Assembly: GCF_018403185.1 (NCBI RefSeq)
Contig: NZ_BOSE01000007.1
Location: 248,001 to 312,000, forward strand
DNA length: 64,000 nt
DNA from: Paenibacillus montaniterrae
GTDB taxonomy: Bacteria; Bacillota; Bacilli; Paenibacillales; Paenibacillaceae
Reading direction: 5' to 3'
The notes under the pieces were generated by a model. The model saw only the letters and a list, made by a program, of their open reading frames with translations, had not been told where the DNA came from and ran no database searches. This document shows, one piece after another, positions 40,286 to 48,718 of this stretch. The translations under genes and the position numbers were made by a program. Each line of letters starts with the position of its first letter. Position 1 is the stretch's first letter.

Positions 40286-40849
40286 TCAAATTCCATCTAA
40301 ATCCCCTGCCATATGCTCCTGTTTCAATATCGAAAAAATTACGGCGTCAACAAATTTATTTTTCTCGTAAAAATAATCTCGCAAAGTCCCTTCTTCAGTT
40401 AGGCCTACCTTCTGCAATAGCTTTCTTGAACTAATATTATGTGGATCAATAAAAGCTTCGATACGATTTAATCCGAGTTGTGAAAATCCGTAGTTGATGA
40501 CTGTTTTTAACACTTCAGTCATGATCCCTTGACGCCAAAAAGGCGGGCTTAATTCATAGCCGACTTCAATTTTAAAATGTTCCTTTGACCAATTATGAAA
40601 GCCACATGTCCCTATAATTCGGTCTTCATGCTTAAATGTTATTCCCCATCGTATTCCTTGAGCATTAGTAAACCTATCATTCCAGTTTTTAATTAACTCT
40701 TCAGCCTGTCCTACTACTGTAAAGCTCTCCAAATCATAAAATTCAGTTACTTCATCTTTAGAAAAATAACTAAATAGATCGGGCGCATCCTCCAAACGCA
40801 ACTGTCTTAGAATAAATCTCTCGGTTTCAAGTATTGGGAAGTTGTTCAC
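40286..40849 (-). CDS. GNAT acetyltransferase, RimJ/RimL type
   Basis: A 187-residue acetyltransferase: ETERFILRQLRLEDAPDLFS, GYELSPPFWRQGIMTEVLKT (acetyl-CoA loop), NRIEAFIDPHNISSRKLLQK and GLTEEGTLRDYFYEKNKFVD. This is the ribosomal-protein-serine acetylase pattern. The start is a GTG with AAAGGGTG upstream. Confidence 0.88.
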   Translation of the reverse strand: MNNFPILETERFILRQLRLEDAPDLFSYFSKDEVTEFYDLESFTVVGQAEELIKNWNDRFTNAQGIRWGITFKHEDRIIGTCGFHNWSKEHFKIEVGYELSPPFWRQGIMTEVLKTVINYGFSQLGLNRIEAFIDPHNISSRKLLQKVGLTEEGTLRDYFYEKNKFVDAVIFSILKQEHMAGDLDGI

Positions 40850-40874
40850 GCATTACACCCTTTCTTTAACTCCA

Positions 40875-41507
40875 TCACATTTTTCTCTCTACTTTAATCT
40901 TAAGCAATAATACGGTTTTATCCTCATTTATCATCTGTGTGATATGATTCATATCCTGGTAATCGTATGTCCTTACCGAGTTTCCGGTTTCTCGATAAAC
41001 TCCCAGTATTTTAGTTTCTTCCGCTCCCAAGCCCAGCTCTTCTTCTCCAATTGCAAAATCCCAAGTACTTCCCACTACCCCCTCAGAATTTAATAAATTT
41101 TCTATTGATTGCGGAGCTGTGTATACATTGGGTGAATACAAAAAGAACGAAGCATTTTCTTCTGATCGAGGATTAATAATACCAAACCCTAACTGTCCTT
41201 CCACTAGCTTATCCGGATTTAAACCATAAGAAAGTTCTATTAATCGGAAAGGGTCCGTCTTCTCGCCGTTTTGATAACCTTCTACCCAAAACGTTACCCA
41301 GCTCGTATCGGCTTCTGTTAATCTGAAATTGAAGTCATATAAAATTCCTAGATTTAAATCCTTAAATGTTTTTGTATATGTGGAGTCCTTGTTGGCAGAA
41401 ATATAAGCAATTTTCTCTTCACTTTCAGCTTTCTCGCTACAACCCAAGCAAATTAGAAATAAAAGCATTATGGCTAAATATGATATGGCTCGAAACCTTT
41501 TCAACAT
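40875..41507 (-). CDS. lipoprotein of unknown function
   Basis: A 210-residue protein with a signal peptide and lipobox ICLGC. The mature domain contains KTFKDLNLGILYDFNFRLTE and WVTFWVEGYQNGEKTDPFRL, and ends in LKIKVERK. It is a soluble, probably beta-rich domain exposed outside the membrane. The ATG at 41507 has GGGAG upstream; the frame stays open further 5' but without a site. No family recognised. Confidence 0.72.
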   Translation of the reverse strand: MLKRFRAISYLAIMLLFLICLGCSEKAESEEKIAYISANKDSTYTKTFKDLNLGILYDFNFRLTEADTSWVTFWVEGYQNGEKTDPFRLIELSYGLNPDKLVEGQLGFGIINPRSEENASFFLYSPNVYTAPQSIENLLNSEGVVGSTWDFAIGEEELGLGAEETKILGVYRETGNSVRTYDYQDMNHITQMINEDKTVLLLKIKVERKM

Positions 41508-41545
41508 CTTCACTCCCGCTACTTTTTGAACAGCTACTCGTTTCA

Positions 41546-42013
41546 TCAATTTTTACCTGCGTAAAGAAAATAATGATAGAACTCCGTATCTCTTATGTAG
41601 CCATTTTTCTCGTATAGATGTTGTGCTCTATCATTATTAATTGCTGTTGAAAGTCCTATTCCTTTAGCTTTTGTTTGGACTGCATAAGACTTTGCTGCTT
41701 CTAGTAATAATTGAGCTGCTCCTAAATTCCGGTACTGTTCAACGACATATAAATCATTAAGAATCCAAACACGTTCCATAGAGATAGAGGAGAACGAAGG
41801 ATATAACTGAGTGAATCCGATCGTCCTTTGTGAAGCTTTATCTAATACAAGGAAAATGGTGGATTCCATATAACTTAGCCGTTCAAATAAAAATTGCTTG
41901 GCCACTTCTATATTTGATTCTTGCTTGTAAAAGATTCTATATTGATTAAAAAGAACAGCTAGTTCATCCAGATTCTGAATAGTCGCTTGAATAACTTCTA
42001 GAGAAATTGTCAT
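41546..42013 (-). CDS. GNAT family N-acetyltransferase
   Basis: A 155-residue acetyltransferase: first strand VIQATIQNLDELAVLFNQYR, the strand WILNDLYVVEQYRNLGAAQL including the acetyl-CoA loop, and the C-terminal NDRAQHLYEKNGYIRDTEFY. The ending HYFLYAGK is as in a common Bacillales subgroup. AAAGGAATG precedes the ATG. Confidence 0.88.
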   Translation of the reverse strand: MTISLEVIQATIQNLDELAVLFNQYRIFYKQESNIEVAKQFLFERLSYMESTIFLVLDKASQRTIGFTQLYPSFSSISMERVWILNDLYVVEQYRNLGAAQLLLEAAKSYAVQTKAKGIGLSTAINNDRAQHLYEKNGYIRDTEFYHYFLYAGKN

Positions 42014-42072
42014 TTTTACATTCCTTTCTGCATTTTGATATCATTATCTATTAAAACGTTGGCGAAGATATT

Positions 42073-42570
42073 CTAGAACTGGGTTATCCAATATTTACAA
42101 TTGCTGTTTTGAACTTCTTTCAGCATTCCATTATTTGCTTCGATGATCTTTCGTGATGCAATATTAGCTTCATCGCAAGTAAGCAGCACTTCTTGAATGC
42201 CTATTTCTCTCGCTTTTTGCAATAATTCTTTTAATGCATATTTCCCATAGTTTTTTCTTCTTTCTGAGGGACGAATTACATATCCAATGTGCCCACCATG
42301 TTCTAATAATTTCTCAGTTAAATAATGTCTAAGCTTACCATAACCTATTGGTCGATCATCAACATAAAACCAATATATTGTTTAGGGCACTATGCCTTCA
42401 GGTAAATTGATGCCCTTTGACATATTACTATAATGCTTTAACTTCTCCTTAAAATCTTGCATATCGTTGGTATATAAACTATTAACAAACCCATTCTCAC
42501 CTTCACCAATTTCACGAATCATATTATATATTTCTTCTGGTTCATCAATGTCTAATGGTTTAATGTTCAT
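42073..42570 (-). pseudogene. GNAT acetyltransferase gene interrupted by one in-frame stop
   Basis: The frame starts at 42570 (MNIKPLDIDEPEEIYNMIRE), stops at a TAA after codon 62 (GINLPEGIVP), and continues in the same frame for about 100 codons: TIYWFYVDDRPIGYGKLRHY, GYVIRPSERRKNYGKYALKE and CDEANIASRKIIEANNGM, ending at TAG 42073-42075. Together they form a full-length GNAT protein with intact acetyl-CoA loop. A CAA to TAA change at one codon would explain it. Either a recent pseudogene or, less likely, stop-codon read-through or a sequencing error. Confidence 0.85.
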
Positions 42571-43104
42571 TTATTTCTTCCTTTCCATATGAAATAGAAC
42601 ATGCTTACACAGCGGACTACTGCTTTCCACTCGCGGGTGATCAAACATTTTAATAAAGCTCATGCCTATTTTTTGCATCACATTTTTCGATGGCGTATTT
42701 ATTTCGGCTGTAAAACTATAGACTTCCTTGAAACCTAAAGTATTGAACCCATACTCCAAGCATGCTGTTGCTCCCTCAGTAGCATATCCGTGGCCCCATG
42801 CTTCCTTTTTTAAGCGCCAGCCAATTTCGATGCATGGTGTAAAGTCGGCTTGAAACGTTGCTTTATGGAAGCCGATAAAGCCGATGAAATCTCCGTTTTC
42901 CTTGGTCTCGACAGCGTACCAGCCAAAGCCACACTCATGAAATTCTGCTACAATTGCTTTATAAAAGGCATTTGTCTCTTCTGTTGACAATGTTTTCGGA
43001 AAAAATTTCATAACTTGTTCATCCGCATTGAGCTGACAGAACGGCTCCAAATCTGATTCTTGCCAGTCGCGCAACCTTAACCTTGATGTTTCAATGTAAA
43101 TCAT
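42571..43104 (-). CDS. GNAT acetyltransferase, RimJ/RimL type
   Basis: A 177-residue acetyltransferase with ETSRLRLRDWQESDLEPFCQ, IEIGWRLKKEAWGHGYATEG (acetyl-CoA loop), FKEVYSFTAEINTPSKNVMQ and KIGMSFIKMFDHPRVE. The group modifies protein N-termini or small amines. Its TAA abuts the ATG of the broken GNAT gene (TAAATG), so the two were a coupled pair of acetyltransferases. Confidence 0.9.
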   Translation of the reverse strand: MIYIETSRLRLRDWQESDLEPFCQLNADEQVMKFFPKTLSTEETNAFYKAIVAEFHECGFGWYAVETKENGDFIGFIGFHKATFQADFTPCIEIGWRLKKEAWGHGYATEGATACLEYGFNTLGFKEVYSFTAEINTPSKNVMQKIGMSFIKMFDHPRVESSSPLCKHVLFHMERKK

Positions 43105-43228
43105 CGAGCTCCCCCCAGTATATTGCTGTTTCCCATCAATTCCAGCTTATTGCTTTGCTTCCATCAATTATTCTCTATGGCATAGGCAAATACCTTTCGC
43201 TGCTTAGCGTTCGTTTTGCTAAAGACAA

Positions 43229-43258
43229 CAAAAAACTCCAAGAAACGAGCTTGGAGTT
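43229..43258 (-). terminator. terminator of the BlaI/M56 operon
   Basis: AACTCCAAG (43234-43242) pairs with CTTGGAGTT (43250-43258), followed by TTTTTTG on the minus strand, 16 bases past the M56 gene. Confidence 0.88.
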
Positions 43259-43273
43259 CAACAATGTGACTAG

Positions 43274-45088
43274 CTATACAATAGGTCCTTCAATTGCCTG
43301 ACTGAGCTGAAGTTCAAAATCAGCTGAACGCGAGTCATGATTGTGAATGTAGACACGGTAATCTCCGTCTTCTGGAATCGTAATGCTCACTTCACCCGTT
43401 CCTGTTTTGATCACTTCACCATATTCTTGTTCCGTTGAAATGGATAGAAGTCCTATTTCAAGTTCTCTTTCCTCCTTGCTGGTAATCCACATCGTGAAGG
43501 TCTCGCCTTTATTAAATGGCAGCTTAGCAAAATTGTTGTAACCTTTTCCATTTATCGTGACGGACAGGTTCTGTCCATCCGATGTGGTGATGACCCCTAC
43601 TACTTCTGGGGCTGCTAAGGGCTCCGAAGCTTGTTTATTGGACTGTTTATGCTTGTCCCCTTCATCTACTGCAATGCTAACGGTTCCTGTAATGTTTTCC
43701 AATACTCCGCTGCTATTCCCCTTATCCAAAGACTTGCCGTCAAAATTTCCAATCCATAAATAGTAGGTTCCAGCCAATTTAGCACTTACCTTATGCGAGC
43801 CCGCGTTTTTAACATGGTTGCCCGCCAGCCCAGAATGCCCCAAATAACCTTCGTTATCGTTCGGATCTGCTGTTTTTCGAAAATGAACATTTAAGTGTCC
43901 GTCCCCTTCTCCTTGCAAATTATATTGAATAATGTCGCCCTCCTGAATCGTATAAGGACCGCCTATTGCCACGAACTCATTAACCTGCAACGCATCATAT
44001 GCCACAGGAATCTCTTGTTTGACGCTAAGCGGACCGTTGATCTCTTCGACGACCTGCTTGTCCAATGCTTCATTATTTTCGGTAGCTGTAATCGAATTAG
44101 CAGCAAATACAGCACCCGCCCCAATGATCGCGATTAGAACAATACCAAACAAGAAAGCTCCTGCCTTCTTTTTTCTAGTATCCATAATGGAAAAAATACG
44201 TGCTTTCATGCCTTTCCTCCCTCCATAAAAATAAGTCGAGACTGCCGTTCCAGGCGTCTTTTGTTTGCGCATCATGCCAATAATGGCCTCGCCATACAGC
44301 TTTCTTTGGCGGAAATCAGCAGCACGCAAAACCTGCGCATCACAGGAAATTTCACACTGCTCAGCCGTCGTTCTGGACATAAGATGCATAGCCGGATTAA
44401 ACCAATGCAATGCCGCAGCCACCATAACGATTGCCTTGTACCAAAGATCGTGACGGAGAAAATGAACGAATTCATGCTTTAGAATTAGTGCCAGCTCATC
44501 CTCCGGAATGTCAAATGACGGCAGTACAATGACCGGCTTTCTCAATCCCATTAACATTGGACTCGTAATGCCTGAGCATATCTTCAAGCTTATTGGCTTC
44601 TGTATATTTAGCTGCTGCTTAAGCTGCTCCGCTATTCCTAACACGTTTGCATCGGTAACAGGTTCACCCCAACGGCGTATCATGTTGGTTAAGCGCCTGT
44701 GCCGCAGCCCATGTATCACGATATAAATGAACAAGCCCATCATCCATATAACTGAAATTACCCACCACAAGGAGACGGAAGCAGCTCCTGCCGCAGTCTC
44801 TCTTGCAGTTTCCCCTGTTGCTTGCAGCACCACCGCCGCATTATTTGCCAGCTGCTGATCAATTGGCACAGGGAAAACAAGGCGTTCAGGAATTTGCACA
44901 GAAATAAATGAAAAATCGATAACGGGGCGAAATGGAATCATCCATCCAACGATGAGCAGCAGACAGATCCTGTATAACCACTTCGCCTTGTAGCGTTTGG
45001 CTAAAACAGGCAGCACTCCCATCCAAATTAAGGAGACGATAGACATGGAAACTGAACATGCAAGCAGGAGCATAATAAAAGACGTCAT
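43274..45088 (-). CDS. BlaR1-type M56 family metallopeptidase with C-terminal sensor region
   Basis: A 604-residue membrane protease. N-terminal membrane helices surround a cytoplasmic zinc-protease domain with KHEFVHFLRHD (HExxH at 205-209) and CEISCDAQVL supplying the third ligand region. Another helix follows near residues 310-330. The outside C-terminal half (residues about 335-604) is not a penicillin-binding domain. Instead it contains two beta-rich segments, YTIQEGDIIQYNLQGEGDGH and GTGEVSITIPEDGDYRVYIH, resembling carbohydrate- or peptide-binding pre-peptidase domains. It is likely to sense an envelope signal and cleave the BlaI-like repressor encoded one base upstream. Confidence 0.88.
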   Translation of the reverse strand: MTSFIMLLLACSVSMSIVSLIWMGVLPVLAKRYKAKWLYRICLLLIVGWMIPFRPVIDFSFISVQIPERLVFPVPIDQQLANNAAVVLQATGETARETAAGAASVSLWWVISVIWMMGLFIYIVIHGLRHRRLTNMIRRWGEPVTDANVLGIAEQLKQQLNIQKPISLKICSGITSPMLMGLRKPVIVLPSFDIPEDELALILKHEFVHFLRHDLWYKAIVMVAAALHWFNPAMHLMSRTTAEQCEISCDAQVLRAADFRQRKLYGEAIIGMMRKQKTPGTAVSTYFYGGRKGMKARIFSIMDTRKKKAGAFLFGIVLIAIIGAGAVFAANSITATENNEALDKQVVEEINGPLSVKQEIPVAYDALQVNEFVAIGGPYTIQEGDIIQYNLQGEGDGHLNVHFRKTADPNDNEGYLGHSGLAGNHVKNAGSHKVSAKLAGTYYLWIGNFDGKSLDKGNSSGVLENITGTVSIAVDEGDKHKQSNKQASEPLAAPEVVGVITTSDGQNLSVTINGKGYNNFAKLPFNKGETFTMWITSKEERELEIGLLSISTEQEYGEVIKTGTGEVSITIPEDGDYRVYIHNHDSRSADFELQLSQAIEGPIV

Positions 45089-45089
45089 G

Positions 45090-45470
45090 TCAATCCCTCA
45101 TCTCTTTTAGCCATTGTTCCAGTTCATCGAGGTCCTTTTCCTTTAATTTGTTGCCGTTATAAAGCGTCGCTACCAAACTCGTTATAGAATTACTGTGGAA
45201 TCGATCCATAAAATCGCCTGTTTCAAGCTTCAAATAATCATCCTTACTGATCAAAGGGAAATAAGTACGCTCCTTGCTTTTTTTCTCCGTTCGGAGAAAT
45301 CCGCGATCCACCAAGCGCGACATCAAGGTAATGATCGTTTGTGCTTTCCATTCTTTCTCTTTACCTAACCGTTCCATAATCAGGCTGGTCGTAATTGGAG
45401 AAGTGCTATCCCAAATCACTCTCATAATTTCAAACTCAGCATCAGGAAGTTTTTTAAATGCGCCGCCCAA
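45090..45470 (-). CDS. BlaI/MecI/CopY family transcriptional repressor
   Basis: A 126-residue winged-helix repressor: LPDAEFEIMRVIWDSTSPIT, WKAQTIITLMSRLVDRGFLR (recognition helix) and TEKKSKERTYFPLISKDDYL, followed by a dimerisation helix. The protease-sensitive region of BlaI lies at the same place. The start is a TTG, 7 bases after GGAGG. The gene is followed after one base by the M56 protease gene. Two matching dyads lie in its promoter (45487-45521), so autorepression is likely. Confidence 0.93.
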   Translation of the reverse strand: MGGAFKKLPDAEFEIMRVIWDSTSPITTSLIMERLGKEKEWKAQTIITLMSRLVDRGFLRTEKKSKERTYFPLISKDDYLKLETGDFMDRFHSNSITSLVATLYNGNKLKEKDLDELEQWLKEMRD

Positions 45471-45486
45471 TTCCTCACCTCCATTT

Positions 45487-45540
45487 TCTACATTTGTCTA
45501 CTTTTATATTCTACAATTGTCTTATATTAAAGTCAAGACT
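45487..45540 (-). promoter_or_regulatory. SigA promoter with twin BlaI-type operators
   Basis: On the minus strand TTGACT (-35) and TAGAAT (-10) are separated by 17 bases. TCTACATTTGTC (45487-45498) and TCTACAATTGTC (45510-45521) are two near-identical copies of a TACA-n2-TGT dyad of the BlaI/MecI type, 23 bases apart. One overlaps the -10 box and the other the start region, an arrangement suited to repression of the BlaI/M56 operon. Confidence 0.85.
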
Positions 45541-45563
45541 TCTCTCATTGAGAAGAAGTCTTG
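45534..45563 (-). terminator. hairpin overlapping the BlaI -35 box
   Basis: CAAGACTTCT (45534-45543) pairs perfectly with AGAAGTCTTG (45554-45563), with a TCTC/GAGA extension. The T-run is short. The left arm contains the -35 region of the BlaI promoter, so transcripts of the methyltransferase gene upstream would end at, or read into, that promoter. Confidence 0.55.
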
Positions 45564-45567
45564 CGCT

Positions 45568-46308
45568 TTACTTTCCAGCTAATATTGTAAATTCCCATGG
45601 AATATTTTCATTGTTCCACCCACGATGCTCGTCGAACTTCTGCAAGCTAAAGCCAGCTGCTATGACTGAATTTATAATGTCGCTTAACGTATATAATCGA
45701 ATTGAGGTGTCAGGGAAATTCAGTTGTTCCTCCTCGCTAAAGAACCCTTTGTAGGCAACATCTCCACTTTTAAGCCCCGTATCAAAATAATTTACTTTTC
45801 CCTGGGAGTTAATAACTTTACTTAAAGGATGAAAATCACTTAAAATCATTTTCCCGCCATCCTTCAACAAATCGTGTAGAATGCGCATGAACAGTTCAAG
45901 ATCAGCGAAATAGTGAAGAATCCCGCCTTCTAAATAAAGAAGATCAAAGCTCCCCCCATATCTCTTTCGATCGATGTCATAAATATCTGTGACAACATAT
46001 TCTATTGAAGTATTTGCTTCAGCAGCAAGCTCTATGGCGTACTTTTTATTTTCCTCAGAAATATCGAACACGGTTACTTCTGCTCCCAGCAAAGCTAAAG
46101 GTACCGCCTTTCTCCCATTTGATCCACAGAGATTGGCGATCCTTTTCCCTTCAACATGCTTAAAATAGTGTTTATGCTTCTTGAGAAAGGCCAACGGATT
46201 TTCTAATATCAGTTTAGCTTTTTCACTTGGAGATCCATCTCTTTTAGTCCAAAATTCGTAAGCTCGATACTCCCAGGCACTTTTATTTTGTCTGCTTTGT
46301 TCGTTCAT
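45568..46308 (-). CDS. class I SAM-dependent methyltransferase
   Basis: A 246-residue methyltransferase. N-terminus NKSAWEYRAYEFWTKRDGSP; the SAM loop is RIANLCGSNGRKAVPLALLG, then VTVFDISEENKKYA, YVVTDIYDID and the acidic DLLYLEGGILHYF. The loop reads LCGSNGRK rather than the common E-x-G-x-G-x-G, a form known in a Bacillales subgroup. The substrate is unknown. GGAGTG precedes the ATG. Confidence 0.87.
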   Translation of the reverse strand: MNEQSRQNKSAWEYRAYEFWTKRDGSPSEKAKLILENPLAFLKKHKHYFKHVEGKRIANLCGSNGRKAVPLALLGAEVTVFDISEENKKYAIELAAEANTSIEYVVTDIYDIDRKRYGGSFDLLYLEGGILHYFADLELFMRILHDLLKDGGKMILSDFHPLSKVINSQGKVNYFDTGLKSGDVAYKGFFSEEEQLNFPDTSIRLYTLSDIINSVIAAGFSLQKFDEHRGWNNENIPWEFTILAGK

Positions 46309-46413
46309 TGGACTTCACTCCTCAACCATGCATCATTAGTGAAATAAGAATTACTCGTAATACCCATTTAACTCTGGCAGCTTTTTATTATTTCATCAGG
46401 ATATTCAAACACA

Positions 46414-46824
46414 CTAATCTCTTGCTACATCCTGTTCTGTAGTAATTCTGAATCTGTCCAATTTAAAATTCAATGCTGCAATTTCTTGTTTGCTTAACCC
46501 TCGAGTATCTAAATAAAACGAGCCCGATATATCTTCAGTTGAATTTGCTTGTATCTTCTTATTCGCTTCATTCGTTAATCCATCTTTGCTTACTCGTTTG
46601 TTTAATTCATTTGTTAAAATGGGTTGAACTGTCAGTACATTTATTTCTCGATTCGTGTTATTCTTAAGGTTAATTGTATAAGAAACACGTGTTTCATCCA
46701 ATTCTCCACCTAAGCTAAATTGAATTGGACCTAACACTAAGCCGTCCTCAACTGCTTTATTCGTGTTGCAGCCAGTTAATACAAAAAAACATATTAACAA
46801 TAATAAACTCCTTATATTCCTCAT
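46414..46824 (-). CDS. lipoprotein of unknown function
   Basis: A 136-residue protein with a signal peptide and lipobox VLTGC. The mature domain is a single beta-sandwich-like unit: VLGPIQFSLGGELDETRVSY, TINLKNNTNREINVLTVQPI, STEDISGSFYLDTRGLSKQE. It looks like a small extracytoplasmic Ig-like domain. The ATG at 46824 follows GAGGG. No family recognised. Confidence 0.72.
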   Translation of the reverse strand: MRNIRSLLLLICFFVLTGCNTNKAVEDGLVLGPIQFSLGGELDETRVSYTINLKNNTNREINVLTVQPILTNELNKRVSKDGLTNEANKKIQANSTEDISGSFYLDTRGLSKQEIAALNFKLDRFRITTEQDVARD

Positions 46825-46853
46825 AAACCCTCGACGAGACACATTAACTTGAG

Positions 46854-47276
46854 TTATCTTCTACCCTGATCGTAATACGGTATCTCATTTCCTCCTATTA
46901 GACTTTTTATTCCATGCTTGTAATACGGCATCAGCTTATCAGCTTCGTCAAGCTCGAGCCAAGCAATCTCAGTAATTTCATCAGGTCTTTTTATTTCTAT
47001 AGTTCCTCCAACTATCTCAGATCTAAACGTAAAAAATATAGCATGCTCCTGCTCCTGCTCAAAGATACATTCATTGATTGCAACAATTCCAAAGACCTTT
47101 ACATCAAGTCCTGTCTCTTCTTTTGCTTCTCTTACTGCTGCTTGCTCTAATGTTTCCTCTCTCTCAACCGCGCCACCAGGGAGTGACCAAGTCGAATTGC
47201 CCTGATTCTTTACTGCCAGGACTTTGGAGCTTGTTTCATCCATTATTAATGAGTAGGCTACGTCAACTCTCTTCAT
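46854..47276 (-). CDS. NUDIX hydrolase
   Basis: A 140-residue NUDIX protein. The box is GGAVEREETLEQAAVREAKE followed by ETGLDV (G-x5-E-x7-R-E-x-x-E-E). N-terminus VDVAYSLIMDETSSKVLAVK. It probably hydrolyses a nucleotide diphosphate derivative. GGGAG lies 7 bases before the ATG at 47276. Confidence 0.9.
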   Translation of the reverse strand: MKRVDVAYSLIMDETSSKVLAVKNQGNSTWSLPGGAVEREETLEQAAVREAKEETGLDVKVFGIVAINECIFEQEQEHAIFFTFRSEIVGGTIEIKRPDEITEIAWLELDEADKLMPYYKHGIKSLIGGNEIPYYDQGRR

Positions 47277-47457
47277 ACACATTCTCCCTTACATTATATA
47301 GATTATGGGGTGCTTGTAATACTGTTATAGTGCCTTCATATGTTGTTCCTTCACCATCATCGAAAGCAATCTTACCACCAAGTTTGAGATCCACTTCCCC
47401 AGTAGCAAAAGGATACCATTGAGAGAAGCATTCAGGATTCCCTATGAATATCCCCAT
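47263..47457 (-). pseudogene. fragment of an AHSA1/SRPBCC protein
   Basis: About 64 codons match the middle of AHSA1-type SRPBCC proteins: QWYPFATGEVDLKLGGKIAF, DDGEGTTYEGTITVLQAPH. The first strand and helix and the whole C-terminal helix are absent, and no ribosome site precedes it. It overlaps the start of the NUDIX gene by 14 bases, marking an old deletion junction. Confidence 0.65.
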
Positions 47458-47559
47458 ATTTATCCACGCTTTGTAGTTTGGATTGAAGCTGTTTGCTGCT
47501 GTCGCTGAATACGAAGCTGTTCGATCTTATTCAGGACACGCATCAATTCAACGCTTCGA

Positions 47560-48099
47560 TTATCTTGATCTAATGTCGTCATGCTGTTTGTTTATTACCA
47601 TCGTATACAGCTTAGCTATTATTACTCCGATAGCTGCACCTACTGAATTCAAAACAATATCGTTTAATGTTGCAATTCTGCCGATCGGTAAAACGTATTG
47701 GAAAGCTTCAATTAATATTGAAAATATAGCTAAACATAAAATGATGTAATATTTATTTTTAGACTTTATTCTAAAGCTGCAACAATAAGCTAGTGGTAAA
47801 AACAACAAAACATTTATTATACTCTCTATTCCTTGTGTTTTCATACTATTGATAGAAAAACTGAAATCCATGAAATGATTTTCTTTTATTCCAGTTGGAT
47901 AAAGAGTAATAAAACAAATGCTAATCACATTAAGACTAATTAAAAAATCCAAGGCCGTTCTTTTGAAACTATCTGTTTGCTTTTTCTTGACTCTAAAAAA
48001 CAAAATTATACTAAATACCAGAACAACAATCAAAAACCCAACAATCACCATTGGAATTAAATCTTTATAAATTCTCCAATATTGAATTAGCTGATCCAT
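47560..48099 (-). CDS. VanZ family membrane protein
   Basis: A 179-residue protein with four or five helices. The VanZ signature is present: NVLLFLPLAYCCSF, then IEAFQYVLPIGRIATLNDIV and NSVGAAIGVIIA. VanZ proteins lower sensitivity to teicoplanin-type glycopeptides in vanA clusters, but stand-alone chromosomal members such as this are common and their role is unclear. Confidence 0.87.
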   Translation of the reverse strand: MDQLIQYWRIYKDLIPMVIVGFLIVVLVFSIILFFRVKKKQTDSFKRTALDFLISLNVISICFITLYPTGIKENHFMDFSFSINSMKTQGIESIINVLLFLPLAYCCSFRIKSKNKYYIILCLAIFSILIEAFQYVLPIGRIATLNDIVLNSVGAAIGVIIAKLYTMVINKQHDDIRSR

Positions 48100-48174
48100 C
48101 CGTCTCTTCTTTTGACTCCTTTCTTAAATGGTCAAAGCAATGATTATCAAGCGTTGTCCTGGCCTGCCAACCAA

Positions 48175-48639
48175 TTATGGCTGCCATACCTCCCATATGT
48201 TCCCGTCTGGATCTGCGAACGTTATGTTGGGTCCGCTTGTCATTCTTTCTCCCAATATGTTCACTCCATTTTCCTGGAACCGCTCCAGCAGCTCTTCAAT
48301 CCGTGGAGTAATGAAGCACGCTATTGCATGAGGTTTGCCACCATCCTCTGTCCATGAAAAGCGCAATCGTCCGCCTTCTTTGTCCGATTTGTGAAGGAAT
48401 AAAGCGGGTACAGCTTGCCTTAAGCCAGGCGTAGGCAAATCTCCATTCTGATCGGGAAAATTCAAAACAGCCGTTACCATCCCAGGCCCAACACGTTCGT
48501 TGTCTGCGGGCTGAAATCCTAAATTCTTTTGATACCATTTAATAGACTCGTAAACATCATGGACTGGTACGTAAATGCAGGTTACACCTGTAATCTGCTC
48601 CAGTCCTTCCCCCACCTTAATTTCCGCATGCTCTCGCAT
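48175..48639 (-). CDS. VOC family protein
   Basis: A 154-residue VOC protein: TGVTCIYVPVHDVYESIKWY and QKNLGFQPADNE at the start, a central PALFLHKSDKEGGRLRFSW strand, and the ending ITFADPDGNIWEVWQP. GAGGAGG lies before the ATG at 48639. Likely a small-molecule-binding or dioxygenase-like protein. Confidence 0.88.
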   Translation of the reverse strand: MREHAEIKVGEGLEQITGVTCIYVPVHDVYESIKWYQKNLGFQPADNERVGPGMVTAVLNFPDQNGDLPTPGLRQAVPALFLHKSDKEGGRLRFSWTEDGGKPHAIACFITPRIEELLERFQENGVNILGERMTSGPNITFADPDGNIWEVWQP

Positions 48640-48718
48640 ATTCGTTTCCTCCTCTATCAAATGATTGTGCTGCCTGTTCAGTCTCAAACTCCTTCAATCC
48701 AATAATAAGTATGCTCTA

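Noticed and set aside
47483..47749. Plus-strand frame opposite VanZ
   Set aside because: An antisense shadow with no start signal; VanZ motifs are clear on the minus strand.
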